NCBI RefSeq assembly: GCF_021147775.1
Contig: NZ_JAGTPK010000043.1
Location: forward strand, 1-37,006
From: Pseudomonas californiensis
GTDB lineage: Bacteria > Pseudomonadota > Gammaproteobacteria > Pseudomonadales > Pseudomonadaceae
Length of the DNA: 37,006 bases
Reading direction: 5' to 3'
Of this stretch, positions 1 to 6,124 are shown piece after piece. Below the pieces are notes generated by a model, which was not told the origin of the DNA, did not search any database, and was given only the letters and a program-made list of their open reading frames with translations. The position numbers were made by a program, and so were the translations under genes. Numbering within the stretch: the first letter of the stretch is position 1; each line of letters opens with the position of its first letter.

Positions 1-136
1 CACAACCACACAACCTCACAACCTCTCAACCTCACAACCTCACAACCTCACAACCTCACAACCTCACAACCTCACAACCTCACAACCTCACAACCTCACA
101 ACCTCACAACCTCACAACCTCACAACCTCACAACTG
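1..136. repeat. Tandem 8-bp repeat array (CACAACCT), likely partition centromere
   Basis: Seventeen head-to-tail 8-bp units fill the first 136 bases. Most are exactly CACAACCT; the first (CACAACCA), the fourth (CTCAACCT) and the last (CACAACTG) deviate. The array may continue left of the window. It sits directly upstream of a promoter and of an RHH-like gene plus a ParA ATPase gene. In known type Ib partition loci, short direct repeats in this position are the centromere and operator bound by the RHH protein. That role is inferred here. The units are too short and lack the spacers of a CRISPR array. Confidence 0.85.
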
Positions 137-137
137 C

Positions 138-166
138 TTGAGGTTATAAAGTTATTGGTTTATAGT
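138..166 (+). promoter_or_regulatory. Putative sigma-70 promoter of the partition operon
   Basis: TTGAGG at 138-143 and TATAGT at 161-166 are separated by exactly 17 bp. The -35 box begins two bases after the last 8-bp repeat, so a protein bound to the array could block the polymerase. The RHH-like gene starts 41 bp downstream. Confidence 0.5.
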
Positions 167-206
167 TTCTTGAAGTTAAAACGCTATGAATTTATGAGGC
201 TATGAG

Positions 207-473
207 ATGAAAACTTCAAAGGGTGTGATAGACCTCGCTGCAACACTGACTGCTGCTGCCTCGGCGTCGTTAGTCGCACCGCCTCCAGCTCCAGAAAAGG
301 CGGTAAAAAAAGTAGCCGGGGAGGGTGGCACGATGCAGATGACATTACGGCCGGCGCGTTCTCTGTACAGCCTCTATGTTGGTAAAGCTGCTGAGCGAAG
401 CAAGCAAGAAGGGCGCAACGTGTCTGTTCAGGAAATCATGTTGGAGGTGTTAGAAAAAGGGGCGCAGGTATGA
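207..473 (+). CDS. Small ribbon-helix-helix-like partition (ParB-type) protein
   Basis: This 88-residue protein has a low-complexity Ala/Pro/Lys-rich N-terminus (about residues 1-42). A compact C-terminal segment follows, with a predicted strand (MQMTLRP) and two helices (about 50-66 and 72-86), the layout of a ribbon-helix-helix DNA-binding domain. Its stop overlaps the start of the ParA gene by 4 bp (ATGA), and the 8-bp repeat array lies directly upstream. Together these suggest the centromere-binding adaptor of a type Ib-like system, where a basic flexible N-terminus usually contacts ParA. The gene order is adaptor first, ParA second, the reverse of most such loci. A GAGG sequence about 10 bp before the ATG supports the start. 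The RHH call rests on pattern only. Confidence 0.6.
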   Translation: MKTSKGVIDLAATLTAAASASLVAPPPAPEKAVKKVAGEGGTMQMTLRPARSLYSLYVGKAAERSKQEGRNVSVQEIMLEVLEKGAQV

Positions 474-1090
474 GTAATTTGATCTTTATAGGTGGGCAGA
501 AAGGCGGTACCACCAAAACCACTACAGCGCATCTGATGAGCCTAGGAGCAATTCTACGGGGGCAGCCAGCTGCCTATGTGTTAACTGATCCACATCGACT
601 TCTCAAGCCAGAAGGTCGTCCATATGGCGTAATGGACGGAAGGGATGGGGCAGAACTGGCCAAAATTATTACTGCAAGCAGCAACACCAAGAACGGATGG
701 TTGATTATCGATGGAGGCGGGAACCGGCCCGAACTGGACAGAGCCATATCCGAGCAAGCGCAGTTAACCATCCTGCCTTTTCGTGGATCAGAAGAAGACT
801 TAGAAACTATTTCTCGCGACCTTGCTTCAATGCCAAATGCTATAGCGTTGCCGTCGGCTTGGCCTACAAACAAACACGCCCAAGAGGCTGCACAGAAATT
901 TATTGATGCGCTGGAGCAAGTGTACCCAGGGCGGGTAATCAAAACCCCTATCTACTTCGTCAACTCTGCGCTTGAGCTGTTAGGGCAACGCTTAGACAGT
1001 CCATCAACGCCGGTACGTAACGCGGCTCGTAGAGCATTCTCAATTTTATCCGAGCGTCTGCAACTCACGTTGGCACAGAACAAACAGTAG
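470..1090 (+). CDS. parA: ParA-family partition ATPase
   Basis: This 206-residue protein has a deviant Walker A motif near the N-terminus (KGGTTKT, residues 11-17) with the signature lysine of ParA/MinD ATPases. A Walker B-like segment (LIIDGGG) ends at about residue 84. The length fits small type Ib ParA proteins without an N-terminal HTH, which need a separate DNA-binding partner. That partner is the RHH-like protein encoded just upstream and translationally coupled to it. In the family, ATP-bound dimers coat the nucleoid and move plasmid copies apart. A GC-rich hairpin follows 22 bp after the stop. Confidence 0.85.
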   Translation: MSNLIFIGGQKGGTTKTTTAHLMSLGAILRGQPAAYVLTDPHRLLKPEGRPYGVMDGRDGAELAKIITASSNTKNGWLIIDGGGNRPELDRAISEQAQLTILPFRGSEEDLETISRDLASMPNAIALPSAWPTNKHAQEAAQKFIDALEQVYPGRVIKTPIYFVNSALELLGQRLDSPSTPVRNAARRAFSILSERLQLTLAQNKQ

Positions 1091-1112
1091 CAAAGCGTAT
1101 GGCAATAAAGGT

Positions 1113-1141
1113 GCCGGGGCATGGCTGGAACCATCCCCGGC
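1113..1141 (+). terminator. GC-rich hairpin after the parA-like gene
   Basis: GCCGGGG (1113-1119) pairs with CCCCGGC (1135-1141) and ATGG (1121-1124) with CCAT (1131-1134), leaving one bulged C and a 6-nt loop. No T-run follows, so it may be an attenuator or mRNA-stabilising hairpin instead of a full intrinsic terminator. Confidence 0.4.
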
Positions 1142-1172
1142 GTGAGACACAAAAATCCTGAGAGGAAAAATT

Positions 1173-1337
1173 ATGTCCGAGCGAGAATATAACACAGTCC
1201 GAAACCTACACCTTAGTCAGCTTTCAGATCCCCAGTATCTGCATTTACTGAGAGAATTTGCTGGCCACATGGCTCCGCCATGCGTAGCAGAAGCCCTAAC
1301 GAGGTGGCTTGATAGCCTTCAAGGAGCGGTCGTATGA
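1173..1337 (+). CDS. Small hypothetical protein (54 aa)
   Basis: The ATG at 1173 follows a strong purine-rich ribosome-binding site (GAGAGGAAAAA). The reading frame stays open for 54 residues and ends in TGA inside the start codon of the next gene (ATGA overlap), which strongly suggests a translated, coupled gene. The product is mostly helical, with a Leu-rich middle (residues 12-30) and a second helix (38-50). No family is recognised. Its AGGAAAA ribosome-binding site is the same motif found at gene junctions further right. Confidence 0.5.
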   Translation: MSEREYNTVRNLHLSQLSDPQYLHLLREFAGHMAPPCVAEALTRWLDSLQGAVV

Positions 1338-1552
1338 AGCTGATGACTGCTGAACTGATTGCTTTCATAGCTGCAATTGGTCTGTTAGAAGCAGGCCTGC
1401 GGACATTAAATCTTGCGTACAGCGAAAAAGGGATTATTGCCCTTGGCTTGGGGTTCGTCTTGATGCTTGCGGTCCTAGCGCTGGAAATAGTTGCACCGCT
1501 TCGTGAAGAATCTCTCATCCATCAGTCATCTTTTAAGGAGCTAGCACCATGA
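1334..1552 (+). CDS. Small inner-membrane protein, paralogue of the gene at 4456
   Basis: This 72-residue protein has two hydrophobic segments (about residues 5-19 and 32-52) separated by a short charged loop, so it is probably a two-span membrane hairpin. It resembles the product of 4456-4671 along its length: both begin MKL, share an EAG-x-R-T/L-x-x-LAY stretch and a FVLMLA segment, and end in a charged tail. It overlaps the genes on both sides by 4 bp (ATGA), so it belongs to a tightly coupled four-gene string. Function unknown. Confidence 0.6.
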   Translation: MKLMTAELIAFIAAIGLLEAGLRTLNLAYSEKGIIALGLGFVLMLAVLALEIVAPLREESLIHQSSFKELAP

Positions 1553-2082
1553 ATGGATATGAACACCCTACCCGCGACACCCCAGCGCACGCGGTCTACA
1601 GATTGTCCTGGCTTGCATATGCCAACGTGATCATGACGTCGATTGTCTTGATTGCTGTGTCATTAGGCATCGGCTCGTGGACGACACATAATGCTCAATC
1701 TGATGCGGCGTACCGTGTTGGGATTACCGTCAACGTTTTTGTACTGGTAGTAACGCTGGCAGTGTGTGCTTACAGGTTCCTCTTCCTGAAAAGTGTTCGC
1801 CTCTACACAGATGATATTGGTGTATGGATTTTTCGTGGGATTTTGCCTTGGAGCAAAGGGGTTCGCGGTGTCAAATGGCGTGACATTGAAGATGCCATGT
1901 ACTACACGGGGTTTTTCAGCTGGATGTTCCGTTCGTACACCGTGCGCATTGGCCATAGGTTCACTAAGACGAGCGAGATTTTCGTTTATCACTTGGCCCA
2001 AGGTCACAACGCTGTCGAGCACATAAATCACATGCATCAAACGATCCTACAAGCCGAGCAGGCGGCCAGTTCCTCAATTTAG
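1549..2082 (+). CDS. Membrane protein with C-terminal PH-like (YdbS/bPH type) domain
   Basis: This 177-residue protein has two strongly hydrophobic segments (about 25-45 and 62-82). A roughly 70-residue soluble part follows, rich in aromatic and beta-type residues, starting SVRLYTDDIGVWIFRG and containing the W-R-D-I-E turn common in bacterial PH-like domains placed after a two-helix hairpin. That layout matches the YdbS/YdbT-like membrane family, whose functions are mostly unknown. The start overlaps the preceding stop by 4 bp. It ends the first accessory transcription unit, and a strong terminator follows at 2171-2210. Family assignment is tentative. Confidence 0.5.
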   Translation: MNGYEHPTRDTPAHAVYRLSWLAYANVIMTSIVLIAVSLGIGSWTTHNAQSDAAYRVGITVNVFVLVVTLAVCAYRFLFLKSVRLYTDDIGVWIFRGILPWSKGVRGVKWRDIEDAMYYTGFFSWMFRSYTVRIGHRFTKTSEIFVYHLAQGHNAVEHINHMHQTILQAEQAASSSI

Positions 2083-2170
2083 GTTTGATGTGCCGACGGT
2101 CTAAGGAAGTACGGGGCCACTCTAGGACCGGCAAGCCGCTGAAATAGCCACAATAGGTGCTATATCAAAT

Positions 2171-2210
2171 AGGCCCCTTACGCTCGACGAAAGCGTAGGG
2201 GCCTTTTTTT
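2171..2210 (+). terminator. Strong intrinsic terminator
   Basis: AGGCCCC and TACGCT on the left arm pair with AGCGTA and GGGGCCT on the right arm (one bulged T), followed directly by a run of T. It closes the transcription unit running from the partition genes to the PH-like membrane protein. Confidence 0.85.
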
Positions 2211-2317
2211 GAAAGAAGGCAGCGAGGATACCCCATCAGGGCTGCGCCAAGCGGCAATGAACGGCAGGGCAGGTGGGCATCTCAAATGAAGACATCCACA
2301 CTTGCCTGCGAGGCTCT

Positions 2318-2959
2318 ATGTGCAGCCATTATGAAGCACCGTCACCCCAACAGGTCTCTGAAGCGTTCGGGGTCGCACTGTTCGACCAGGGCAGGCTCGA
2401 TCTGTGGCCTGGCTACATCGGTCCATTTCTGCGCCGTCCAGACGGCCGGGCAGATGACAGCGATTCTCCCGCAACCATTGAAGTGCTGACCGGCTCCTTT
2501 GGGTTGATCCCGTCCTGGAGCAAGGACAGCAAGTTTGCCAAACACACATTCAATGCTCGGTCTGAAACAGCTGCAGAAAAACCCTCATTCCGACATGCAT
2601 GGCGCCAGGCGCAACACTGCATTATCCCTGCGGTGGCCATCTATGAGCCGGACTGGCGATCAGGTAAGGCAATTGCCACGCGTATAGCCCGTGCAGACGG
2701 CGAGCTGCTGGGCATCGCGGGGCTATGGGAGCAGTGGCGTGATCCGGCCACCGACCAGATCCTGCACAGCTACACCATGCTGACCGTGAATGCAGATGAT
2801 CACGACTTCATGAAGGCGTACCACAAGCCCCAGGATGAAAAGCGCATGGTAGTGATTTTGCCCAAAGGCTCGTATATGGACTGGTTGACCGCGCAGCAGG
2901 AGCAGAGCGCAGCGTTCATGAACCAGTACCCGGCAGATCGGTTGACCGTGGACATGTGA
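2318..2959 (+). CDS. SOS response-associated peptidase / HMCES (YedK) family abasic-site protein
   Basis: This family crosslinks through its N-terminal cysteine to abasic sites in single-stranded DNA, shielding them from breakage. Starting at ATG 2318, the second residue is Cys (MCSHYEA), which becomes the N-terminal nucleophile after Met removal. A GAGG ribosome-binding site 4 bp upstream supports this start over an in-frame upstream one. Other family marks are N79-A-R-x-E (NARSET), the E110 region (AIYEPDW), and H169 in the stretch before the last strand. The length, 213 residues, is normal. On a conjugative element it would protect incoming single-stranded DNA. It is monocistronic, between a terminator and a repeat element. 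Confidence 0.88.
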   Translation: MCSHYEAPSPQQVSEAFGVALFDQGRLDLWPGYIGPFLRRPDGRADDSDSPATIEVLTGSFGLIPSWSKDSKFAKHTFNARSETAAEKPSFRHAWRQAQHCIIPAVAIYEPDWRSGKAIATRIARADGELLGIAGLWEQWRDPATDQILHSYTMLTVNADDHDFMKAYHKPQDEKRMVVILPKGSYMDWLTAQQEQSAAFMNQYPADRLTVDM

Positions 2960-2983
2960 CCAGGTCTTCCCTAGAGCTGGTGA

Positions 2984-3057
2984 TGGACAGGGTGACTTGT
3001 CGCGCTGGACGGCAGCAGCCACCAAGCCGCAGGCGCGGTAGCATTTTTCGTGACGGC
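2984..3057 (-). repeat. Degenerate inverted copy of the element at 5637-5710
   Basis: Read on the minus strand, this stretch matches 5637-5710 with roughly three quarters or more identity. Shared blocks include GTGACTTGTCGC, GCAGCAGCCACCAAGCC and GGCGCGGTAGC. Unlike the copy at 5.64 kb, it has lost most of the long inverted repeat. The two copies face each other and bracket about 2.6 kb containing the RadC-like gene and both HTH genes. It lies in the 305-bp gene-free stretch 2960-3264. Confidence 0.7.
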
Positions 3058-3166
3058 AATTTGCACATTTAATTCAAGCGTCAGGATCTCCTGGACAAGG
3101 TGCATGAGCAGATCGCTGAGTTCTACGATGATGGAGCTTCGCCGGAGGCGCGTGCAGCATATAAAT

Positions 3167-3220
3167 ATAGGGCATATAGCCCTATAAAAGGTTGCAATTT
3201 AGGGCTTGGTGCCCTAATAT
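3167..3220 (+). promoter_or_regulatory. Paired palindromic operators over the radC-like promoter
   Basis: Two perfect inverted repeats share one layout. ATAGGGC-N5-GCCCTAT is at 3167-3185 and TTAGGGC-N5-GCCCTAA at 3199-3217, with centres 32 bp apart, close to three helical turns. A promoter, TTGCAA (3192-3197), 17 bp, TAATAT (3215-3220), places the second palindrome between the -35 and -10 boxes. This suggests a repressor dimer pair on the same DNA face controlling the RadC-like gene at 3265. The half-site resembles the palindromes at 4067-4109, so one of the small HTH proteins nearby may be the ligand (inference). Confidence 0.65.
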
Positions 3221-3264
3221 GTATCTCAAGGCCGGGCACTTCGCTCAGGTCGTAGGAGAAAGCA

Positions 3265-3711
3265 ATGCAAGCATCTGAACTTGAAGTGATCCAGCAGGCC
3301 TTGGCCATTCTGGATGCCCACCTGAAAACTAAAGGCGAGGCGTTGCAGTCGCCGGGTGCAGTTCGCTCGTACCTGCGCCTTCAACTGGAGCAGGAGCAGT
3401 GCGAGGTTTTCGCGGTGTTGTTCCTCGACACCCAGCATCGCGTGTTGCAGTTCGTTCGCATGTTTACCGGCACCATCGATCGGGCATCTGTCTACCCGCG
3501 CGAAGTGGTAAAAGCTGGGCTTGCGCTCAATGCTTCGGCAGCGATCGTTTGCCACAATCACCCGAGCGGCGATTCGACGCCTTCGCACGCTGACCGCCAA
3601 ACCACGGTGCGCTTGAAGGATGCGCTGGATTTGGTGGGTATTCGCTTGCTGGATCACTTTGTCATCGGCCATGGCGAAACTACGTCTTTTGCCGAAATGG
3701 GCTGGATCTAA
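3265..3711 (+). CDS. RadC-like JAB-domain protein
   Basis: This 148-residue protein consists of the C-terminal JAB/MPN domain of the RadC family, without the N-terminal UPF0758 helix-hairpin part of chromosomal RadC. That short form is typical of plasmid and island copies (YkfG/YeeS type). The metal-binding signature H-N-H-P-S-G-D followed by S-x-A-D lies at about residues 93-109. An upstream glutamate and the strand EVFAVLFLDTQHRVL are also present. The biochemical role of the family is unsettled despite its name. The start has an AGGAGAAA ribosome-binding site. It is preceded by paired palindromes and followed by a hairpin at 3719-3736. Confidence 0.88.
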   Translation: MQASELEVIQQALAILDAHLKTKGEALQSPGAVRSYLRLQLEQEQCEVFAVLFLDTQHRVLQFVRMFTGTIDRASVYPREVVKAGLALNASAAIVCHNHPSGDSTPSHADRQTTVRLKDALDLVGIRLLDHFVIGHGETTSFAEMGWI

Positions 3712-3718
3712 ATTTAAC

Positions 3719-3736
3719 GAGCCCCGCAAGGGGCTC
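3719..3736 (+). terminator. Short perfect hairpin after the radC-like gene
   Basis: GAGCCCC (3719-3725) and GGGGCTC (3730-3736) form a 7-bp stem with a GCAA tetraloop, a very stable GNRA-type hairpin. No T-run follows, so termination would be partial. The next gene starts 18 bp later. Confidence 0.45.
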
Positions 3737-3753
3737 CGTCACAAGGTGATGTA

Positions 3754-4026
3754 ATGGAAACCAAAGGCAGTTATGGAGAGCAAGTCAGTATTCGGCCTGA
3801 ATGCCTTTGCGCTCGCAAAGATTGGGCCGAACCTAACGCTGATGAGGTGCGCGCCGCGCTGAAAATGGCGAACTGGAGCGGGGAAGAACTGTCTCGGCGT
3901 ATCGGCGTGGATAGTCGAACTGTGCGCCGCTGGACGCTTGGGGAAAAGCCAATCAATTACGCGTCCTGGTGTGTGCTGTGTGCACAAGCTGGGCTTGGCC
4001 AGATCTGGATGTTTTCACCGCTTTAA
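3754..4026 (+). CDS. Small HTH (XRE/Cro-like) DNA-binding protein
   Basis: This 90-residue protein contains a clear helix-turn-helix in its C-terminal half: a scanning helix (EELSRRIGV), a turn, then a recognition helix (SRTVRRWTLGE), about residues 46-70. The length and arrangement fit a minimal plasmid regulator. It is likely co-transcribed with, or expressed just after, the RadC-like gene. The paired palindromes at 3167-3217 and 4067-4109 flank this gene and are candidate targets. There is no strong ribosome-binding site (GGTGAT 5 bp before the ATG), so translation may be low. Confidence 0.65.
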   Translation: METKGSYGEQVSIRPECLCARKDWAEPNADEVRAALKMANWSGEELSRRIGVDSRTVRRWTLGEKPINYASWCVLCAQAGLGQIWMFSPL

Positions 4027-4066
4027 GTCCGAATTTCACAGAGGTGAATTGTTGGAGGATAATACG

Positions 4067-4110
4067 ATAGGCAATATTGCCTATTTGCCTGCCTAGGCAA
4101 TGTTGCCTAT
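4067..4110 (+). promoter_or_regulatory. Two palindromic operators (TAGGCAA/TTGCCTA)
   Basis: ATAGGCAATATTGCCTAT at 4067-4084 is a perfect 18-bp palindrome. TAGGCAATGTTGCCTA at 4094-4109 is the same palindrome with a changed centre. Between them, TTGCCT and AGGCAA form a third symmetric pairing. Centres are 26 bp apart. A weak promoter TTGCCT (4085-4090), 17 bp, TATTAC (4108-4113) would put the second palindrome in the spacer. The sites precede the HTH gene at 4130, which argues for autoregulation. Confidence 0.6.
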
Positions 4111-4129
4111 TACAGAATGGGAGGTGCGC

Positions 4130-4369
4130 ATGGACAATCGCACACGATATCTGCAACTGCTAGATACCTACGGAATTACTCAAGCAAAAAGCGCTGAGCT
4201 GATTGCAGCCGTTACTTCGCGCCCTTGCGCAGTGCGGACTGTTCGGTCGTGGCTCAACGATCCTGAAAAGCCCAGCTCAACACCGTGTCCCGATTATGCC
4301 GTTGCTAATCTGGAAAAGGCCATTGATTACATGCAGCGCTATGTGGCGCAGCGCACGCAGACCAAGTAG
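4130..4369 (+). CDS. Small HTH-like regulator
   Basis: Starting at ATG 4130 (GGGAGG ribosome-binding site 6 bp upstream), the product has 79 residues. An upstream in-frame ATG at 4100 lies inside the operator palindromes and lacks a ribosome-binding site, so it was not used. Residues 5-45 read as a HTH: LLDTYGITQAKSAELIAAV, a short Cys-containing turn, then a putative recognition helix AVRTVRSWL. The rest is a single helix. It is probably a transcription regulator binding the palindromes just upstream. The stop codon TAG starts the TAGGAAAT junction motif. Confidence 0.55.
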   Translation: MDNRTRYLQLLDTYGITQAKSAELIAAVTSRPCAVRTVRSWLNDPEKPSSTPCPDYAVANLEKAIDYMQRYVAQRTQTK

Positions 4370-4455
4370 GAAATCGTCCGTGTAGGCCTCGCTTTGTGCG
4401 GGACTGGGTCAGTAGAAAAAACACGTTTGCATCGAAAAGACACAAGGAACGTCGT

Positions 4456-4671
4456 ATGAAACTTTCAATTGCTCAATTTTTTGCAGTTCTGGCTTCAATA
4501 GTTCTGGGGGAAGCAGGGCAGCGCACAGGAGATCTGGCGTACATCTACGCAGGTATTCTCGCTCTCGTATTGTGGTTTGTTCTGATGCTCGCAACTTTTG
4601 GAATCGAACTCGTTGAGTTGCTGCGCGAAAGGTCACTGAGCCAAGGCCGCCTGGATACGCCAGCCGCATAG
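4456..4671 (+). CDS. Small inner-membrane protein, paralogue of the gene at 1334
   Basis: The start at ATG 4456 (AAGGA upstream) gives 71 residues; an in-frame upstream extension is basic and unlike the paralogue. Two hydrophobic segments (about 4-18 and 30-52) flank the conserved GEAGQRTGDLAY stretch, matching the protein encoded at 1334-1552. A charged ELLRERS tail follows. Having two copies 3 kb apart, each within a string of small genes, points to duplication within the accessory region. Function unknown. The stop TAG is the start of the TAGGAAAA junction motif. Confidence 0.6.
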   Translation: MKLSIAQFFAVLASIVLGEAGQRTGDLAYIYAGILALVLWFVLMLATFGIELVELLRERSLSQGRLDTPAA

Positions 4672-4680
4672 GAAAATCTT

Positions 4681-4917
4681 ATGGCAGAGCTAAAGGTAGT
4701 ACCACCTCCCAAGCTGAAACGTGACTACACAGGGAAGCGCGTTCGCACTCTCCGTGAGTTCCGTAACGGCTGGGGAATTATCCCGATTGGGTCGCTCGCC
4801 GTGATCGACCACCAGAGCCCCAAGGGTTCGTCACTGGTGATTGACACCTGTAGCTGCTGCGGATTGAAGCCGATCATTAGCTCAATCAAGGCCAGCGACA
4901 TCGAATTTGTTGAGTGA
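4681..4917 (+). CDS. Hypothetical small protein (78 aa)
   Basis: This protein of 78 residues has a basic N-terminus and several predicted strands (for example GWGIIPIGSLAVIDHQ and SSLVIDTCSCC), suggesting a small beta-barrel fold. A C-x-C-C cluster at about residues 59-62 could bind metal, but only three cysteines are present. The ATG is 4 bp after TAGGAAAA, which serves as its ribosome-binding site and overlaps the previous stop. No family is recognised. Confidence 0.5.
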   Translation: MAELKVVPPPKLKRDYTGKRVRTLREFRNGWGIIPIGSLAVIDHQSPKGSSLVIDTCSCCGLKPIISSIKASDIEFVE

Positions 4918-4930
4918 TAGGAAATCCACC

Positions 4931-5350
4931 ATGAGTACAACTACCCCGTTGTTGACCCTTACCTTGGATGCCAAGGCCCAGGCCGCGCTGATACGCAGTC
5001 AGGAAGCATATAAGGCTTGGCTGTATGCCCCAAACCCCGACAGCCTGCGGGAAGAACGCGTGACAGCGGCGCTGCGCTTGGCGGATGAGATAGGTCGCAT
5101 AGCTCAACCGGATCTTGATTTGGTCATCATCGCGGCAGCTAAGGCCAAGCGCTTGGCGGCATGGGAGGAGCTGTGCAGCAAGTCTGTCGCAGCTGACGAC
5201 CTAGAGAACTGGAACACGCAGCTGGTGGACGAGGTTGGTGAAATGCTCAATGAAAAACTGATCAGCCGGGATGAAGCTGACGCTCTGCTTTTGAGAGCCG
5301 AGTTCCGCTGGACTGATGAAAACGCCAGACCTGACCAACCCAACCGGTAA
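4931..5350 (+). CDS. Hypothetical helical protein (139 aa)
   Basis: The ATG at 4931, 5 bp after the TAGGAAAT junction motif, is preferred to an in-frame ATG 24 bases earlier inside the previous gene. The product is almost entirely helical and rich in Ala, Glu and Leu (for example LRLADEIGRIA and AKAKRLAAWEELC). It has no signal peptide or membrane span. No family is recognised. It is in the middle of the small-gene array with uniform orientation and short gaps. Confidence 0.5.
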   Translation: MSTTTPLLTLTLDAKAQAALIRSQEAYKAWLYAPNPDSLREERVTAALRLADEIGRIAQPDLDLVIIAAAKAKRLAAWEELCSKSVAADDLENWNTQLVDEVGEMLNEKLISRDEADALLLRAEFRWTDENARPDQPNR

Positions 5351-5376
5351 TCACGGAAAACGACAGGAGCGCGACC

Positions 5377-5637
5377 ATGAAGAAAACTAGCTACATTCGC
5401 ACCGAACAGCCTGCGCTACTCATGGCACCTGTAACCCTGAATATCGCCGGAACTCTGCTGGCTGAACTGAACCTCTACCGCCAGGCTCGGCATCACTATT
5501 TCAGCAGTCCGCACGATTTGCCAGACGTTGAACGCAGTCGCCGCCACCAGATCCTTGAGCACTTAGGCGAACAGTTGGCTTCGTCTCTCGCCCTTGAGGT
5601 TCGTTTAGAGCTGGGCGAGCCGTCTGATTTTGAATGA
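5377..5637 (+). CDS. Hypothetical protein (86 aa); N-terminus duplicated at 8652
   Basis: This 86-residue protein begins with a YIRTEQPALL stretch and then forms a helical body (LAELNLYRQARHHYF). It contains a DLPDVERSRRHQILEHLG segment that looks like a second helix-rich unit. The first 18 codons reappear, slightly diverged, at 8652-8714, where the frame stops early. The ribosome-binding site is CAGGAG 9 bp before the ATG. No function can be assigned. Confidence 0.5.
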   Translation: MKKTSYIRTEQPALLMAPVTLNIAGTLLAELNLYRQARHHYFSSPHDLPDVERSRRHQILEHLGEQLASSLALEVRLELGEPSDFE

Positions 5638-5716
5638 CAGGAAAATCGGCTACCGCGCCCAAGGGCTTGGTGGCTGCTGTTAACCAGGGCGACAAGTCAC
5701 CCTGGTTAACAGCAGC
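5637..5716 (+). repeat. Repeat element with a perfect 17-bp inverted repeat
   Basis: GCTGCTGTTAACCAGGG (5673-5689) and CCCTGGTTAACAGCAGC (5700-5716) are perfect inverted repeats around a 10-nt loop. A partial copy in the opposite orientation lies at 2984-3057. The element lies between two small genes and stays open in one frame. It could be a small mobile or REP-like element, or an RNA hairpin that insulates expression of the next gene. Its identity is not known to me. Confidence 0.75.
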
Positions 5717-5738
5717 TCCACGATCAACGGAAAGAAGC

Positions 5739-6026
5739 ATGGCCACAGTATTTTTGGTGATGGCAACAGCCAGCGGCTTTAGAGCATCCGAGAGGCAACC
5801 TCTGCCTCTGCGAGTCTTTGTAGACCGGTCGGAAGCAGACGGTTGGTTGGACAAATTGATCGACTATCACGTGAGTCCGCCTGAGCAGCCTCACGGGTCC
5901 GATAATGAAGAAGATTGGTCCGAGTGGCGTATGCAGATGAATGCCTGGCGTGCTGACCATCCAGCCGGTGTTGTCGCCGCAGATTATCAGCATTTCGGAG
6001 TTTACGATCTGCCTCTTGGGTTATAG
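5739..6026 (+). CDS. Hypothetical protein (95 aa)
   Basis: The ATG at 5739 has a GGAAAGAAG ribosome-binding site. The same frame is open back to 5634, but that part is the repeat element and is unlikely to be native coding. The protein starts MATVFLVMATASGFR and continues with a V-F-V-D-R-S-E-A-D-G-W-L-D segment, like small proteins carrying a short strand-helix domain with acidic Glu/Asp/Trp-rich stretches in the middle (about residues 46-62). No family is recognised. The stop is part of TAGGAAAA at 6024-6031. Confidence 0.5.
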   Translation: MATVFLVMATASGFRASERQPLPLRVFVDRSEADGWLDKLIDYHVSPPEQPHGSDNEEDWSEWRMQMNAWRADHPAGVVAADYQHFGVYDLPLGL

Positions 6027-6050
6027 GAAAACGCACCAGGTACACCACAA

Positions 6051-6072
6051 GCCCAGCCCAAGAAAGCTGGGC
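6051..6072 (+). other. Intergenic hairpin, sister of 7352-7373
   Basis: GCCCAGC (6051-6057) pairs with GCTGGGC (6066-6072) around an 8-nt loop. Together with the preceding TAGGAAAA motif and a CACAAGCCC stretch, it matches the layout at 7330-7380, so the two intergenic segments appear related. No T-run follows. Confidence 0.5.
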
Positions 6073-6124
6073 AGTGTCAGTAGAAACAGGCCACTTTCGG
6101 CCTTGGGATCTGGCAGGAGAACAC

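Noticed and set aside
1..136. Tandem array considered as a CRISPR array
   Set aside because: Units are 8 bp and directly adjacent, with no unique spacers and no cas genes.
3033..3049. GCGGTAGC-A-TTTTTC resembling the RfaH ops element
   Set aside because: It lies far from the NusG-like gene, belongs to a repeated element and differs from the consensus.
3098..3257. Open stretch that could code a short protein remnant
   Set aside because: The only possible start is a GTG without a ribosome-binding site, and it runs through both operator palindromes.
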